56,076 nucleotides of DNA from Gammaproteobacteria bacterium (GCA_018661465.1 JABJIC010000009.1:1-56076), one strand, 5' to 3'. Shown: positions 24,365 through 33,917, counted from the first letter of the stretch. Notes: generated by a model not told the origin, from the sequence alone. A program made the numbers and translations.

Positions 24365-27062
24365 ATCATCTCATGTAGTAGGAAACGAAGCGGCTGTACA
24401 CAAATTGGTAGACAGGAAGTCTTTGTCCATGCTTTTTCGGCTCGCTCTCAGACTATTATGGCGTGACTGGCAGGGAGGGGAGCTGAGACTATTATTCATC
24501 GCCCTGGTAATGGCGGTGAGCTCGGTAAGTGGAATTGCATTATTTACCGACAGGCTGGAGAAAGCCCTGTTGCTGGAATCGGCAAATATGCTTGCTGCCG
24601 ACCGGGTAATGGGAAGCGGTCGCCAGCCTCCTCAATCGATTATTGAAGAAGCCCAGTCCCGCGGGCTGCGAACAGCAGAAACCCTAAGTTTCACCTCGAT
24701 GGCATTTTCCGATTCTGGAAATATGCTGGTATCAGCCAAGGCCGTGAGCGGAGCTTATCCTCTTCGCGGCGAAGTAATAATTGCAGATCAACCCTTCGTT
24801 CGCGGCGTGCCCATTCAGAGCGGACCTCCAGCAGGTGAAGTCTGGCTTGAATCTCGAGCTTTACCGGCTTTGGGGATAGAAGTTGGGGACTCGGTGTTTG
24901 TGGGTGAGGCCGAGCTTGAAGTCAGTAAAATAATTATCGCCGAGCCGGATCGTCAGCAGGGTGGAATGATCGACAATGCTGGGCCACGTCTGATGTTGAG
25001 TATGGATGATGTGGCAATAACCAATGTGGTACAGCTGGGCAGTCGAGTCAGTTATAGGTATTTGTTTGCATCTGATGATCCGCTAATTTTAGACTCTTTC
25101 ACCGAATGGTTCGAAGTTGAATACGAGGGTGAGTATCGCCTTAGAGATGTAAGGGATGAAAGCGAAGAAGTCAGTGATGCGCTGAACAAGGCAGAGAGCT
25201 TCCTATTGCTGGGTTCGCTATTTGCTGTGTTATTGGCCGGAGTCGCCATAGCGCTCACTGCCAAACGTTATTCCGAGCGACACTATGACTATGTAGCGAT
25301 TCTTAAAACGCTTGGGTGTACATCAGCTCAAATTGGTTTTATCTATTTGTCTATTCAATTCGTTCTCGCTGCTCTGGCAATGATCATCGGTTGTATTCTA
25401 GGTTGGCTGATTCATCATGGAATATTGCAGTTGCTGCAATCAGTACTGACAATCGATTTACCTCCAGCAAGTCTTCAGCCATTCGTAATTGGCTCTCTAA
25501 CAGCTGTCATATGCTTACTTTCCTTTGCTTTGCCGCCTCTATTGGCTCTGCGCGAGACTCCTCCTTTACGAGTGCTTCGCAAGGATATGAGTCAGCAAAA
25601 AATTTCTGCAAATATTCCATATGTGTTTGGCATTCTGGGGTCGATATTTCTGATCTATTGGTACAGCCAGGATCTGGTGCTTACTTCTGTGCTGGTTAGC
25701 TCTGTTTCTGCTATCGCCATTTTCCTTTCGATTGTTTCTTTTATTCTGCTTCATTCCAGTGGATCAGTAGGCATGAAAGCCGGAAGCGCATGGAAGTTGG
25801 CAATGACGGCGAGCAGGCGCCGGCGTAAACAAAACGTGCTCCAAGTAATGGTGTTTTCTATCACTATCATGTCATTACTTATTTTGACCTTGCTTAGAAC
25901 AGATCTTATCGATGACTGGCAGGCACAACTTCCAGAAGACACGCCAAATCATTTCATGATGAATATTACGGCAGACCAGATCGAGGGAATGGAGAACTTT
26001 TTCGAAGAGAACGGTGTTGCCAGCAATGCCTTTTATCCTCTGATCAGTGCCAGAGTTACCTCTGTTAATGGAGATCTTCCTGACCCTCAGGAAGATCTTG
26101 AAACTGAAGGGCAGCGCAGCTCTCTGACAGAAACTGCTAGTCGCGATGAGGAATCCGAAGAAGAGACGGAATCCGTTATAGGCGAGGCATCGGACGCGTC
26201 ATCTACTGAGAGCGCGGCGAATACCGATGAAGAGAGCGAAGCCGGCCAGGTAGGGGGACGTCTCGCTCGGCGTCAGGTTACCTGGGCTGTGGACCTTCCT
26301 CCGGATAATCGGGTTACTGATGGGACCTGGTGGGCAGAAGACTCACAGCCTGGCTATGTCTCTATCGAACAGGAATACGCAGACTGGCTGGATTTGGAAT
26401 TGGGAGATCGGGTTGAGTTTGAAGTGAATCAACAAACTGTGAGCGCAGAAGTCAGCAGCTTTCGCAGTGTTCGTTGGGACAATATGCAGCCCAATTTTTT
26501 CATCATCTTTTCGCCTGGCACCATAGATCATTTAGGGGCGACATTTCTGTCCACTACACTGATGGAGAGTGATCAAAAGATTCTTCTCAATGATCTGGTG
26601 CGTCAATTTCCAACCATCGTGATAATTGAAATAGATGGTCTGATAGAGCAGATTCAAACCATTATCGCTCAGGTCACATCGGCTATTGAGTTGATTTCCG
26701 TGCTGGTGCTTATTTGCGGGGCTTTGGTGTTGCTGTCCTGTGTTAATGCCACTCTGGATGAGCGGTTTCATGAAAATGCAATTCTTCGAACCCTGGGAGC
26801 TGGGAAGAAATTAATTCTCAATAGCTTGCTTATCGAATTTGCTAGCATAGGTATGTTGGCTGGATTAATAGCCACTGTCGGGGCCGAGGCGAGCCTCTAT
26901 TATCTACAAGAGGAAATTTTCGAACAGGAATTTAATTACCATTATTGGGTGTGGGTAGCAGGTCCTTTATTGGGGATGTTGGTGATTGCCGGTTTAGGAG
27001 TTAACTCAACTAGACAAGTTGTGAGTATTAGTCCTCTGAATGTTTTGAGACGAGTTGTCTAG
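24357..27062 (+). CDS. ybbP: ABC transporter permease, YbbP (FtsX/MacB-like)
   Basis: 901 residues from GTG 24357; an ATG at 24429 preceded by AGGAAG gives MLFRLALRLLWRDW, the usual family start, and may be the true one. Two FtsX-type permease modules are separated by large periplasmic domains; E. coli YbbP is about 804 residues. Part of the excess is an acidic, Ser/Glu/Thr-rich stretch of about 60 residues (roughly 577-636, e.g. DEESEEETES) not typical of YbbP, inserted before GGRLARRQVTWAVDLPPD. ExbB-like or lipoprotein-mover function is inferred from family: probably handles lipids or hydrophobic compounds with YbbA. It is convergent with the kinase gene to the right. Confidence 0.9.
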   Translation: MPESSHVVGNEAAVHKLVDRKSLSMLFRLALRLLWRDWQGGELRLLFIALVMAVSSVSGIALFTDRLEKALLLESANMLAADRVMGSGRQPPQSIIEEAQSRGLRTAETLSFTSMAFSDSGNMLVSAKAVSGAYPLRGEVIIADQPFVRGVPIQSGPPAGEVWLESRALPALGIEVGDSVFVGEAELEVSKIIIAEPDRQQGGMIDNAGPRLMLSMDDVAITNVVQLGSRVSYRYLFASDDPLILDSFTEWFEVEYEGEYRLRDVRDESEEVSDALNKAESFLLLGSLFAVLLAGVAIALTAKRYSERHYDYVAILKTLGCTSAQIGFIYLSIQFVLAALAMIIGCILGWLIHHGILQLLQSVLTIDLPPASLQPFVIGSLTAVICLLSFALPPLLALRETPPLRVLRKDMSQQKISANIPYVFGILGSIFLIYWYSQDLVLTSVLVSSVSAIAIFLSIVSFILLHSSGSVGMKAGSAWKLAMTASRRRRKQNVLQVMVFSITIMSLLILTLLRTDLIDDWQAQLPEDTPNHFMMNITADQIEGMENFFEENGVASNAFYPLISARVTSVNGDLPDPQEDLETEGQRSSLTETASRDEESEEETESVIGEASDASSTESAANTDEESEAGQVGGRLARRQVTWAVDLPPDNRVTDGTWWAEDSQPGYVSIEQEYADWLDLELGDRVEFEVNQQTVSAEVSSFRSVRWDNMQPNFFIIFSPGTIDHLGATFLSTTLMESDQKILLNDLVRQFPTIVIIEIDGLIEQIQTIIAQVTSAIELISVLVLICGALVLLSCVNATLDERFHENAILRTLGAGKKLILNSLLIEFASIGMLAGLIATVGAEASLYYLQEEIFEQEFNYHYWVWVAGPLLGMLVIAGLGVNSTRQVVSISPLNVLRRVV
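26072..26098. repeat. 12-bp inverted repeat with 3-base loop inside ybbP
   Basis: The arms agatcttcctga (26072-26083) and tcaggaagatct (26087-26098) are perfectly complementary around ccc. They encode the end of the ordered domain and the start of the acidic insertion (DLPDPQEDLE). The hairpin is inside a coding region and too short of T-run for a terminator. It may mark where extra DNA was inserted, or cause pausing. Confidence 0.7.
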
Positions 27063-27077
27063 GACTAGCTAATTGGA

Positions 27078-27956
27078 TTAATGCCGAGGGGCAAAGCGAT
27101 TTAGAGTGCTTTCTATCTGCCCTAGATAACTTTCACCGAATAGCAGCAAGTGATTCAACAGGTGGTAAAGGTTATATAGGTCTGCCCGTTCTCTCCATTG
27201 GGTATCCATATTACCATGCTCCTCATAGCAGCCGTAAAAATCTTCAGGGAATCCGCCGAAGAGCAAAGTCATTGCCAGTTCAGCTTCGGCCCAGCCCCAG
27301 TAGCTAGCAGGGTCGATCAAGGCAGGGTCACCGTTTTCATCACAATGTACATTCCCTGACCAAAGGTCTCCGTGAATTAATACTGGCTTCTGTTTGGGAA
27401 TCCAATCAGTCAGTCTCGACCCGACATATTCCAGGTGATTCATTGTGTCGGCGCTCAGCAAATGTTTATCCAAACATTGCCTCGCCATATTGATGATGCG
27501 GAATTCGGAGAAGAACTGAAATCCGTCTTCAGTTCTGGTATTGATTTGCGCGCTCGATCCGCAATAGTTATCCATGGTGAATCCGTATTCGGGCTTGGGC
27601 ATGCTATGTAATTCAGCCAAGCCCAAAGCCAACTGCTGCCAGAAATTGCTTAAAGGGCGTCCTTGACCTAGATCTTCTAGCAGCAGAAAAGATTCTTCTA
27701 CATGTATGACTTTCGGGATTCTTAGTGAGGTTTCTTTAGATAATGCTGACAGGCCTATAGCTTCCGACGGAAACATATTGCTGGGGGGATGAGGGTGTTG
27801 CTTGGCTATAAGCTTCTTGCCAGATGAAAGCTTCAGAACAGAAGTTTTGTTGATGCATCCCCCGCCAAGAGCTGAGGTTTCCTGAATTTTCCCCATCCCG
27901 GAGTGAGAAAGCCAGCGATTTAGTCCATCAGTCACATTTGAGTCTCTTGTGAACAA
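27078..27956 (-). CDS. fructosamine kinase family protein
   Basis: 292 residues. The start GMGKIQETSALGGGCINKTSVLKLSSG gives the nucleotide-binding turn; the catalytic region PVLIHGDLWSGNVHCDENGDPALIDPA holds the HGDLWSGN motif and the metal-binding Asp of aminoglycoside-phosphotransferase-like kinases; GGFPEDFYGCYEEH matches fructosamine-3-kinase. The family phosphorylates the fructose part of glycated amines or proteins so that the adduct breaks down. E. coli YniA is a distant relative. Its start is 81 bases from the next gene on the other strand. Confidence 0.9.
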   Translation of the reverse strand: MFTRDSNVTDGLNRWLSHSGMGKIQETSALGGGCINKTSVLKLSSGKKLIAKQHPHPPSNMFPSEAIGLSALSKETSLRIPKVIHVEESFLLLEDLGQGRPLSNFWQQLALGLAELHSMPKPEYGFTMDNYCGSSAQINTRTEDGFQFFSEFRIINMARQCLDKHLLSADTMNHLEYVGSRLTDWIPKQKPVLIHGDLWSGNVHCDENGDPALIDPASYWGWAEAELAMTLLFGGFPEDFYGCYEEHGNMDTQWRERADLYNLYHLLNHLLLFGESYLGQIESTLNRFAPRH

Positions 27957-28036
27957 GCATATTCAAGGGTGTATAATCCTGAAAAAGCTCATAATCCTTT
28001 TGGCGAGTGAGCTGAAATCATAGAGGACTTTTTACT

Positions 28037-28654
28037 ATGGGACAAATACAGAATCCTTTAAGGCTTAGTGTTGCGCTAGCGTGCTTACTCTTGGCTTTTC
28101 CTATTGCTGCTCAGTCATTGAAAGATGTTACAGAGGAAGTTTGTGTCTCTGGAGACTGTGTTAATGGCAGTGGCAGACTTGAGCTATCTACGCCTTTCGG
28201 TAAAGGCGAATACCTTGGCAATTTCTCAGAAGGAGAGTTCCACGGATCTGGTAGATTGAATATTCCCATCTCCTTTACGGCGAATGCGGTCTATACAGGA
28301 AATTGGAGGAATGGGCAGAGAGATGGCCGGGGTAAATACTGGAATGGAAATGGCAAGCTATATATTGGTCAATGGCGTGATGATAAACGAAATGGTCAAG
28401 GCTCCTACTTTATTAATTTGCCTGAGTGGCGCGAGAATGAGCATACGGAATATTGGCTAAGTGAAAACATGGAAAATTATTCTGGAGAATTCCAGAATGA
28501 TCACTATCACGGCCGAGGCGTCTATCGCTGGCCCAGTGGTAATAAATATGAAGGTAATTTCTTCGCCAATCACAAACATGGCTTTGGCACTTTCTATTAT
28601 GATAATGGAACAGCTCGACAACAGCTTTGGGATTATGGTGATTTCGTTCGCTAG
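28037..28654 (+). CDS. exported MORN-repeat protein
   Basis: 205 residues with a signal peptide (VALACLLLAFPIAAQ). Four to six MORN-like repeats with YxGxWxxGxxxGxG spacing follow: EYLGNFSEGEFHGSG, YTGNWRNGQRDGRGK, YIGQWRDDKRNGQGSY, YSGEFQNDHYHGRGVY and YEGNFFANHKHGFGTF. Two Cys (VCVSGDC) near the mature N-terminus probably form a disulfide. MORN proteins often scaffold or bind membrane or cell-wall components; the partner is unknown. GAGGA precedes the ATG. It is followed by pdxH 59 bases on. Confidence 0.88.
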   Translation: MGQIQNPLRLSVALACLLLAFPIAAQSLKDVTEEVCVSGDCVNGSGRLELSTPFGKGEYLGNFSEGEFHGSGRLNIPISFTANAVYTGNWRNGQRDGRGKYWNGNGKLYIGQWRDDKRNGQGSYFINLPEWRENEHTEYWLSENMENYSGEFQNDHYHGRGVYRWPSGNKYEGNFFANHKHGFGTFYYDNGTARQQLWDYGDFVR

Positions 28655-28713
28655 GGCTGTTTAAGAACAGTTTAGCTTTCGATTCCACACCAGTAACACA
28701 AACAGGACTAACA

Positions 28714-29349
28714 ATGGATCTGGAAACTCTTCGGCGAGAATATTTGCATGGTGGATTGCGTCGGGAAAATCTTACCGAAAACCCGTTTGATCAATTCCGG
28801 TTGTGGATGCAGCAAGCTCTGGACCTGAAATTGCTTGATCCGACCGCAATGACGATAGCTACGGTGTCTGACGACGGACAGCCAAGTCAGCGAATTGTCT
28901 TGCTAAAGCATTTCGATGAAAGTGGCTTTGTCTTTTATACCAACTATGGAAGTCGCAAGGCTTCGGAACTGGATAGAAACCCAAAGATTAGCCTACATTT
29001 CCCCTGGCATGGAATCGATCGTCAGGTAAAAGTGTGTGGGGAAGCAGAAAAAATTCCCGCTGCTGAATCCTTGAAATATTTTGTGAGCCGCCCCAAAGAC
29101 AGTCAGTTGGCTGCCATCGCCTCCGAGCAGAGTAAGGTGCTGACTTCCCGAACTGTCTTATTGAATCAATTCGAATCACTCAAGATGAAATTTAAGTCTG
29201 GGGATATTCCCGTACCCGATACCTGGGGAGGGTATAGAGTCTGCGCAGAAGAAATCGAATTTTGGCAGGGAGGAGCTAATCGTCTTCACGACCGCTTCAG
29301 ATATATCCGTAATGGAGATGATTGGACGATCGATCGACTCGCCCCCTGA
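28714..29349 (+). CDS. pdxH: pyridoxamine 5'-phosphate oxidase
   Basis: 211 residues, close to E. coli PdxH (218). FMN and substrate-binding segments are present: SQRIVLLKHFDESGFVFYTNY, SRKASELDRNPKISLHFPWH and the C-terminal RLHDRFRYIRNGDDWTIDRLAP. It oxidises PNP or PMP to PLP with oxygen and FMN. It completes the vitamin B6 route with pdxJ in this window. Confidence 0.97.
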   Translation: MDLETLRREYLHGGLRRENLTENPFDQFRLWMQQALDLKLLDPTAMTIATVSDDGQPSQRIVLLKHFDESGFVFYTNYGSRKASELDRNPKISLHFPWHGIDRQVKVCGEAEKIPAAESLKYFVSRPKDSQLAAIASEQSKVLTSRTVLLNQFESLKMKFKSGDIPVPDTWGGYRVCAEEIEFWQGGANRLHDRFRYIRNGDDWTIDRLAP

Positions 29350-29368
29350 GCTTGGCTTTAGCGAATGC

Positions 29369-30631
29369 TTAGCTAGCTTTCCACTTTTTCAGCTTCTTCT
29401 TCTCTAGCTGTTTCTTCAGCCGAGCATATTGAGGGATTCCGTTGCGAAATTTTGGATAGTCTTCGCCCTGAATCAGCGGAGAGAAATATTCCCTTGCTTC
29501 ATCGGTAATATGAAAGCCATCACGGCTAATATATTTGCGCGGCATCATCTTTTCTACATTCGCAACATCGGAGAGATTGGCTTCGCCAATTTTCCAGGAG
29601 TATTTTTTCCCGCTACCGCGAACAATTGTTGGCATTACAGCGGTTTTTCCAGCAAGAGAAAATTCAACAGCTGCCTTACCTACAGCATAAGCCTGATCGA
29701 CATCAGTTGCTGAGGCTATGTGGCGAGCAGAGCGTTGCAGATAATCGGCTACAGCCCAATGGTATTTGTAACCAAGCTCGTCTTTGATCATATTGGCAAC
29801 GAAGGGTGCTACTCCCCCCAGCTGTACATGTCCAAAGGCGTCCACGCCGCCGGCATCTGCCAGAAACGAGCCATCCTCATTTTGTGCGCCTTCGGAAACT
29901 ACAATAGCGCAGTAGCCGTATTTCTTGACGCAGGACTTAACTTTCTTGAGAAATTTTTCCCTGTTAAAGGCGATCTCGGGGAAAAGAATAATATGTGGGG
30001 CATCGCCTTCCTGTTCTGTGGCTAGGCCAGCGGCTCCTGCGATCCAGCCGGCGTGACGCCCCATAACTTCCATTACAAATACTTTAGTCGAGCTCTCACA
30101 CATAGACGCAACATCGAGCCCGGCTTCGCGAATCGAGACCGCTACATATTTAGCGACCGATCCGAATCCTGGGCAGTTATCAGTTACCGGCAAGTCATTG
30201 TCTACAGTCTTTGGGATTCCGATACAGTTAATCGGGAAACCCTTCTCGAGGCTCAGCTGAGCGATTTTATTTGCTGTGTCCTGGGAATCTCCGCCTCCGT
30301 TATAGAGGAAGTAACGAATATTGTGGGCTTGAAAGACCTCCATTAGTCTCTCGTACTCTCGCTTGTTTTCCTGGTAGGTTTTCAGCTTATAGCGACAGGA
30401 ACCAAAAGCCCCGGCAGGGGTTGAGCGCAGGGATGCGATTGCGGAGGTAGTTTCCTTGTTGGTATCCACCAGCTCTTCGTTCAAGGCCCCCACTATGCCG
30501 TTAAGCCCAGCATAGACTTTGCCAATTTTGTCCTTGTGCTTCCTGGCGGTTTCGATGACACCGCAGGCGCTGGAATTAATCACGGAAGTTACTCCGCCAG
30601 ATTGGGCGTAGAAGAGGTTAGCTTTTGTCAT
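29369..30631 (-). CDS. pfp: pyrophosphate-dependent 6-phosphofructokinase
   Basis: 420 residues. The active-site loop is NGGGDSQDT (G112-D115) with Asp at the position that is Gly in ATP enzymes, and IPKTVDNDL (K141, D144, D146) with Lys where ATP enzymes have Gly; both indicate PPi use. MEVMGRHAGWIAGAAGLA carries the MGR substrate motif. The enzyme interconverts fructose 6-phosphate and fructose 1,6-bisphosphate reversibly with PPi. Such enzymes often replace PfkA in marine gammaproteobacteria. It ends with a highly basic tail (EKKKLKKWKAS). Divergent from ubiX across about 180 bases. Confidence 0.93.
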   Translation of the reverse strand: MTKANLFYAQSGGVTSVINSSACGVIETARKHKDKIGKVYAGLNGIVGALNEELVDTNKETTSAIASLRSTPAGAFGSCRYKLKTYQENKREYERLMEVFQAHNIRYFLYNGGGDSQDTANKIAQLSLEKGFPINCIGIPKTVDNDLPVTDNCPGFGSVAKYVAVSIREAGLDVASMCESSTKVFVMEVMGRHAGWIAGAAGLATEQEGDAPHIILFPEIAFNREKFLKKVKSCVKKYGYCAIVVSEGAQNEDGSFLADAGGVDAFGHVQLGGVAPFVANMIKDELGYKYHWAVADYLQRSARHIASATDVDQAYAVGKAAVEFSLAGKTAVMPTIVRGSGKKYSWKIGEANLSDVANVEKMMPRKYISRDGFHITDEAREYFSPLIQGEDYPKFRNGIPQYARLKKQLEKKKLKKWKAS

Positions 30632-30809
30632 ATTGAGTCGCGTTTTCAGTTAAGTATTGCTGAATTGCTTGCTGTGTTAAGAGAAGCGCCATCTTACAAG
30701 CAAGGGCAGGGATTTTAAAGCCGGATCCAGCCTAAACAGATCGCTTGCCTCCCCCTTGGAGTTGATGCAACAATCTGAATCCCTTTGTAAGCCCTACAGG
30801 TGGGTCAAC

Positions 30810-31376
30810 GTGCAATTGATAATTGGAATATCCGGCGCCACTGGCGTGGTTTACGGTATTCGTTTGCTGGAGGTCTTGCAGCAGATGGATAGCGTGGAAA
30901 CCCATCTGGTGATGTCTGACGCAGCTAAATTGAACATCGCTATAGAGACAGAATACTCAGCAAAGGAAGTCGCTGAGTTAGCCGACCATGTTTATTCCAA
31001 TAAAGATATTGCCGCTACCATCGCTAGCGGCTCCTTCAGGACCGCGGGGATGATCATCGCGCCATGTTCGATCAAGACTCTATCTGCTGTGGCCAATTCC
31101 TATGCCGATTCACTGATGGTTCGTGCAGCCGATGTAGTATTAAAAGAGAGACGAAGGCTGGTTCTGGTGCCTAGGGAAACACCTCTTCATGCAGGCCACC
31201 TTGAGTTGATGTTGCGGGCTAGTCAGAATGGTGCGGTCATTGCTCCTCCAATGCCTGCTCACTACATCATGCCTCAGACCATAGATGATCTTATTAATCA
31301 TCATGTGGGCAGAATTCTGGACCTGTTTGATCTGGATCCCGATTTGGTTAAAAGATGGCAGGGTATAAAGACTTAG
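30810..31376 (+). CDS. ubiX: flavin prenyltransferase UbiX
   Basis: 188 residues when started at GTG 30810, which aligns with the E. coli start (189 residues); the frame is open to TTG 30756 and an ATG at 30765. AGGTGG stands 8 bases before this GTG. Motifs: LIIGISGATGVVYGIRLLEVL, HLVMSDAA, ASGSFRTAGMIIAPCSIKTL, VLKERRRLVLVPRETPLH. UbiX makes prenylated FMN for UbiD in ubiquinone synthesis. Its proximity to mpl is like that in Pseudomonas. Confidence 0.92.
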   Translation: MQLIIGISGATGVVYGIRLLEVLQQMDSVETHLVMSDAAKLNIAIETEYSAKEVAELADHVYSNKDIAATIASGSFRTAGMIIAPCSIKTLSAVANSYADSLMVRAADVVLKERRRLVLVPRETPLHAGHLELMLRASQNGAVIAPPMPAHYIMPQTIDDLINHHVGRILDLFDLDPDLVKRWQGIKT

Positions 31377-31551
31377 AGGATAGAACTTGAGTTCAGAATA
31401 TATAATTGTCAAAAAATGGTAAATGGCGGGCAATATTGATTATCTTCCCTTGACTGGGCAATGGAGCAGTGCGAATGTTGCGGGCAGCACAATAACAATA
31501 TTTAAGTAGCTCGATTGCCAGTAATAGCAAAAAGAGCGGTGTGAGGACTCT

Positions 31552-31776
31552 ATGATTTCCAAAGGTACAAGTTTTGCCAGATATTCCAGGGCTCTAAGCT
31601 GGATAGTTTCTTTTATTTCTTTGATTTTGGCCTTCATAGCCTTTACTGGCGAGGGTAATAACCCAACCGTCACTGGTTTCTTATGGTTAGGCCTGGCGTT
31701 TGCTTTTGCAATTTCTGGGATATCTCTTGGTCGAATGTCTGGCGACAGTTCAACTGACAGTCAGTCCAGTGACTAG
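31552..31776 (+). CDS. small two-helix membrane protein
   Basis: 74 residues with two hydrophobic segments (about 15-31 and 43-60), a loop carrying GEGNNPTV and a hydrophilic tail rich in Ser and Asp (SGDSSTDSQSSD). GAGGA stands 5 bases before the ATG, and a terminator follows the stop. No family recognised; the tight, well-signalled unit argues that it is real. Confidence 0.65.
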   Translation: MISKGTSFARYSRALSWIVSFISLILAFIAFTGEGNNPTVTGFLWLGLAFAFAISGISLGRMSGDSSTDSQSSD

Positions 31777-31787
31777 TTCTATTCTTG

Positions 31788-31816
31788 GAAGTCTCTTAAT
31801 TCCAAGACTTCTTTTT
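31788..31816 (+). terminator. rho-independent terminator
   Basis: Arms gaagtct (31788-31794) and agacttc (31805-31811), loop of 10 bases, then a run of T. It follows the small membrane protein and precedes the convergent TIGR02444 gene. Confidence 0.6.
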
Positions 31817-31839
31817 TACTCTACACTCTCCGGCTTCAG

Positions 31840-32367
31840 CTAGTCGGAGTGCTGCCTGAAAGCCTCAATTACAGTATCAAGATTTGATGATTCCCAGGCT
31901 ATTTGATCGATGCTATGGATGTGGAATAGCTTGAGCAAATTAATCCTCACTAGTTTTTCTTCTTCTCTTCTCTGCAGCTTGGGTTTTGAACTTTCTTTCG
32001 TCAGAGTTTCTATAGCTATTTGTTGGAATTTCTCAGCTTCCAATTCCTTAGTCTTGATATCTTCCCGTAACTGAGAAAATTGTTCTCTCTGCTCTTTCCT
32101 AATAGCAATAGAACTGGCTTTCATCCATTTCCTTACACTTCTCAAGGGTTGCACAACTTCTTTCTTCCACTGGTAGGAGAATTGCCAAACATCTCGGAGT
32201 AGTTCGTCACCCAACTCTCCGTGGTTTTTTGAAAACCACAGGCAGAACAAGAGCAAGTTAATATCGAGACCGAACTCCTCTTGAAGCTCTAGACAAGCCT
32301 CAGCCACATCCTTACTTGAATAGAATTTGACTGAGAAATTCCAAAAATTGTGTGATTGCTTGGGCAT
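31840..32367 (-). CDS. TIGR02444 family protein
   Basis: 175 residues. The N-terminal block FWNFSVKFYSSKDVAEACLELQEEFGLDINLLLFCLWF, with W9 and the NLLLFCLW run, is the TIGR02444 signature, found mainly in gammaproteobacteria and of unknown function. The rest is helical with many charged residues and no catalytic motif. It is divergent from mpl across about 100 bases. Confidence 0.88.
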   Translation of the reverse strand: MPKQSHNFWNFSVKFYSSKDVAEACLELQEEFGLDINLLLFCLWFSKNHGELGDELLRDVWQFSYQWKKEVVQPLRSVRKWMKASSIAIRKEQREQFSQLREDIKTKELEAEKFQQIAIETLTKESSKPKLQRREEEKLVRINLLKLFHIHSIDQIAWESSNLDTVIEAFRQHSD

Positions 32368-32471
32368 ATTTAGGGTTAATTTCGTATGTCTCTCGGGAAT
32401 ACCCCAATGCTACCGAAATTTTATGCTATAAACAGCCTGTAACGTGGGCTAAGACGGGTTTTAGACAGTAA

Positions 32472-33917
32472 ATGCATATTCATATTCTGGGAATTTGTGG
32501 CACTTTTATGGGCAGTTTGGCAGTCTTGGCCAAACAGCTTGGTCATCGCGTAAGTGGTAGCGATGCCAATGTTTATCCGCCTATGAGTACACAGCTTGAA
32601 GAGCACGGCATCGAGCTCATGGAAGGCTTCAGTGCGGAAAACCTATACCCGAAGCCAGATTTGGTAGTTATTGGTAATGCGCTTTCCCGAGGCAATCCTG
32701 CTGTTGAGCATGTCTTAAATGAGGGTCTGAGTTACACCTCTGGACCGCAGTGGTTAGCCCAAAATGTTCTTCATGACAAATGGGTGCTGGGAGTTGCAGG
32801 TACTCACGGTAAGACAAGCACCAGCGCCATGCTTACCTGGATTCTCGAAGATGCAGGTTTGAGTCCAGGGTATCTGATTGGCGGAGTGGCCAAAAATCTT
32901 CCTAGTTCTGCACGTATAGGAAGCTCTGCGTTTTTTGTCGTTGAAGCTGACGAATATGACAGTGCATTTTTCGACAAGCGATCGAAGTTTATCCACTACG
33001 CACCTCGTACTGCAATTCTTAACAATCTGGAATTTGATCACGCCGATATTTTTGATAATCTCGAAGCCATCGAGAAGCAATTTCATCATCTAGTGAGGAC
33101 AGTTCCAAGTAACGGGCTTTTAATAGTTCCTAGCCATGACCTTAGTATCGAAAAAGTCTTACGCATGGGCTGCTGGACCAAGCGACAGCAAATTGGAATC
33201 GATATTCCAGAAGAAATTTGCAAGAAACAGGCGGCGAATGGAGGAGTCTTCTGGAATGCTATCCTCCTCAATGAGCAGGCAAGTGAATTTGAGTTGACCA
33301 AATATGGTCAAGGTACAACCGGAGAGGTTATGAGCCGGGTTATTATCAAATGGGATATGACAGGCGAACACAATGTTAAAAATGCGGTTGCTGCAATAGC
33401 TGCCGCACACAATGTGGGAGTAGACGTACCTTCAGCTGGCCTGGCGCTTACAAAGTACGAAGGCGTTAAGCGTCGTATGGAGCTTCGGGGAGATGTTGGA
33501 GGCGTAAAAATTTACGATGACTTCGCTCATCATCCTACGGCGATAGAGACTACTCTAAAAGGAATGGCTGCCAAGCTGAAAGCAGAACAGGACATTTCAC
33601 GCTTGATCGCAGTGATAGAGCCACGTTCCAACACCATGAAAATGGGTATCCATCAGCAAGAATTAGTGGATTCCTGTCAGTCAGCAGATATGGTTATCTG
33701 GAGTAAGCCGGATAATTCGGGAATAGATTTTAATGCTCTGGTGGCCAGTAGCAAGGCTCCTGCCTATGCATTCAATTTTGTGGACCAGATTGTCACTTTT
33801 CTGGAAGAAGGGTGTAAGCCCGGAGACCATATTGTCATAATGAGCAATGGTGGATTCGATGGGATACACGAAAAATTATTGTCTGCTCTTGACCATGGTC
33901 CTTCTAAACCTTTCTGA
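32472..33917 (+). CDS. mpl: UDP-MurNAc:L-Ala-gamma-D-Glu-meso-DAP ligase (Mpl)
   Basis: 481 residues (E. coli 457). MHIHILGICGTFMGSLA at the N-terminus, P-loop GVAGTHGKTSTSAML (about 107-121), the domain-2 VEADEYDSAFFDKRSKF and NNLEFDHADIF blocks, and the C-terminal YDDFAHHPTAI (ligand-binding) all match Mpl rather than MurC. It recycles murein tripeptide in the cytoplasm. Its stop overlaps the next gene's start (TGATG), so they are translationally coupled. Confidence 0.96.
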   Translation: MHIHILGICGTFMGSLAVLAKQLGHRVSGSDANVYPPMSTQLEEHGIELMEGFSAENLYPKPDLVVIGNALSRGNPAVEHVLNEGLSYTSGPQWLAQNVLHDKWVLGVAGTHGKTSTSAMLTWILEDAGLSPGYLIGGVAKNLPSSARIGSSAFFVVEADEYDSAFFDKRSKFIHYAPRTAILNNLEFDHADIFDNLEAIEKQFHHLVRTVPSNGLLIVPSHDLSIEKVLRMGCWTKRQQIGIDIPEEICKKQAANGGVFWNAILLNEQASEFELTKYGQGTTGEVMSRVIIKWDMTGEHNVKNAVAAIAAAHNVGVDVPSAGLALTKYEGVKRRMELRGDVGGVKIYDDFAHHPTAIETTLKGMAAKLKAEQDISRLIAVIEPRSNTMKMGIHQQELVDSCQSADMVIWSKPDNSGIDFNALVASSKAPAYAFNFVDQIVTFLEEGCKPGDHIVIMSNGGFDGIHEKLLSALDHGPSKPF

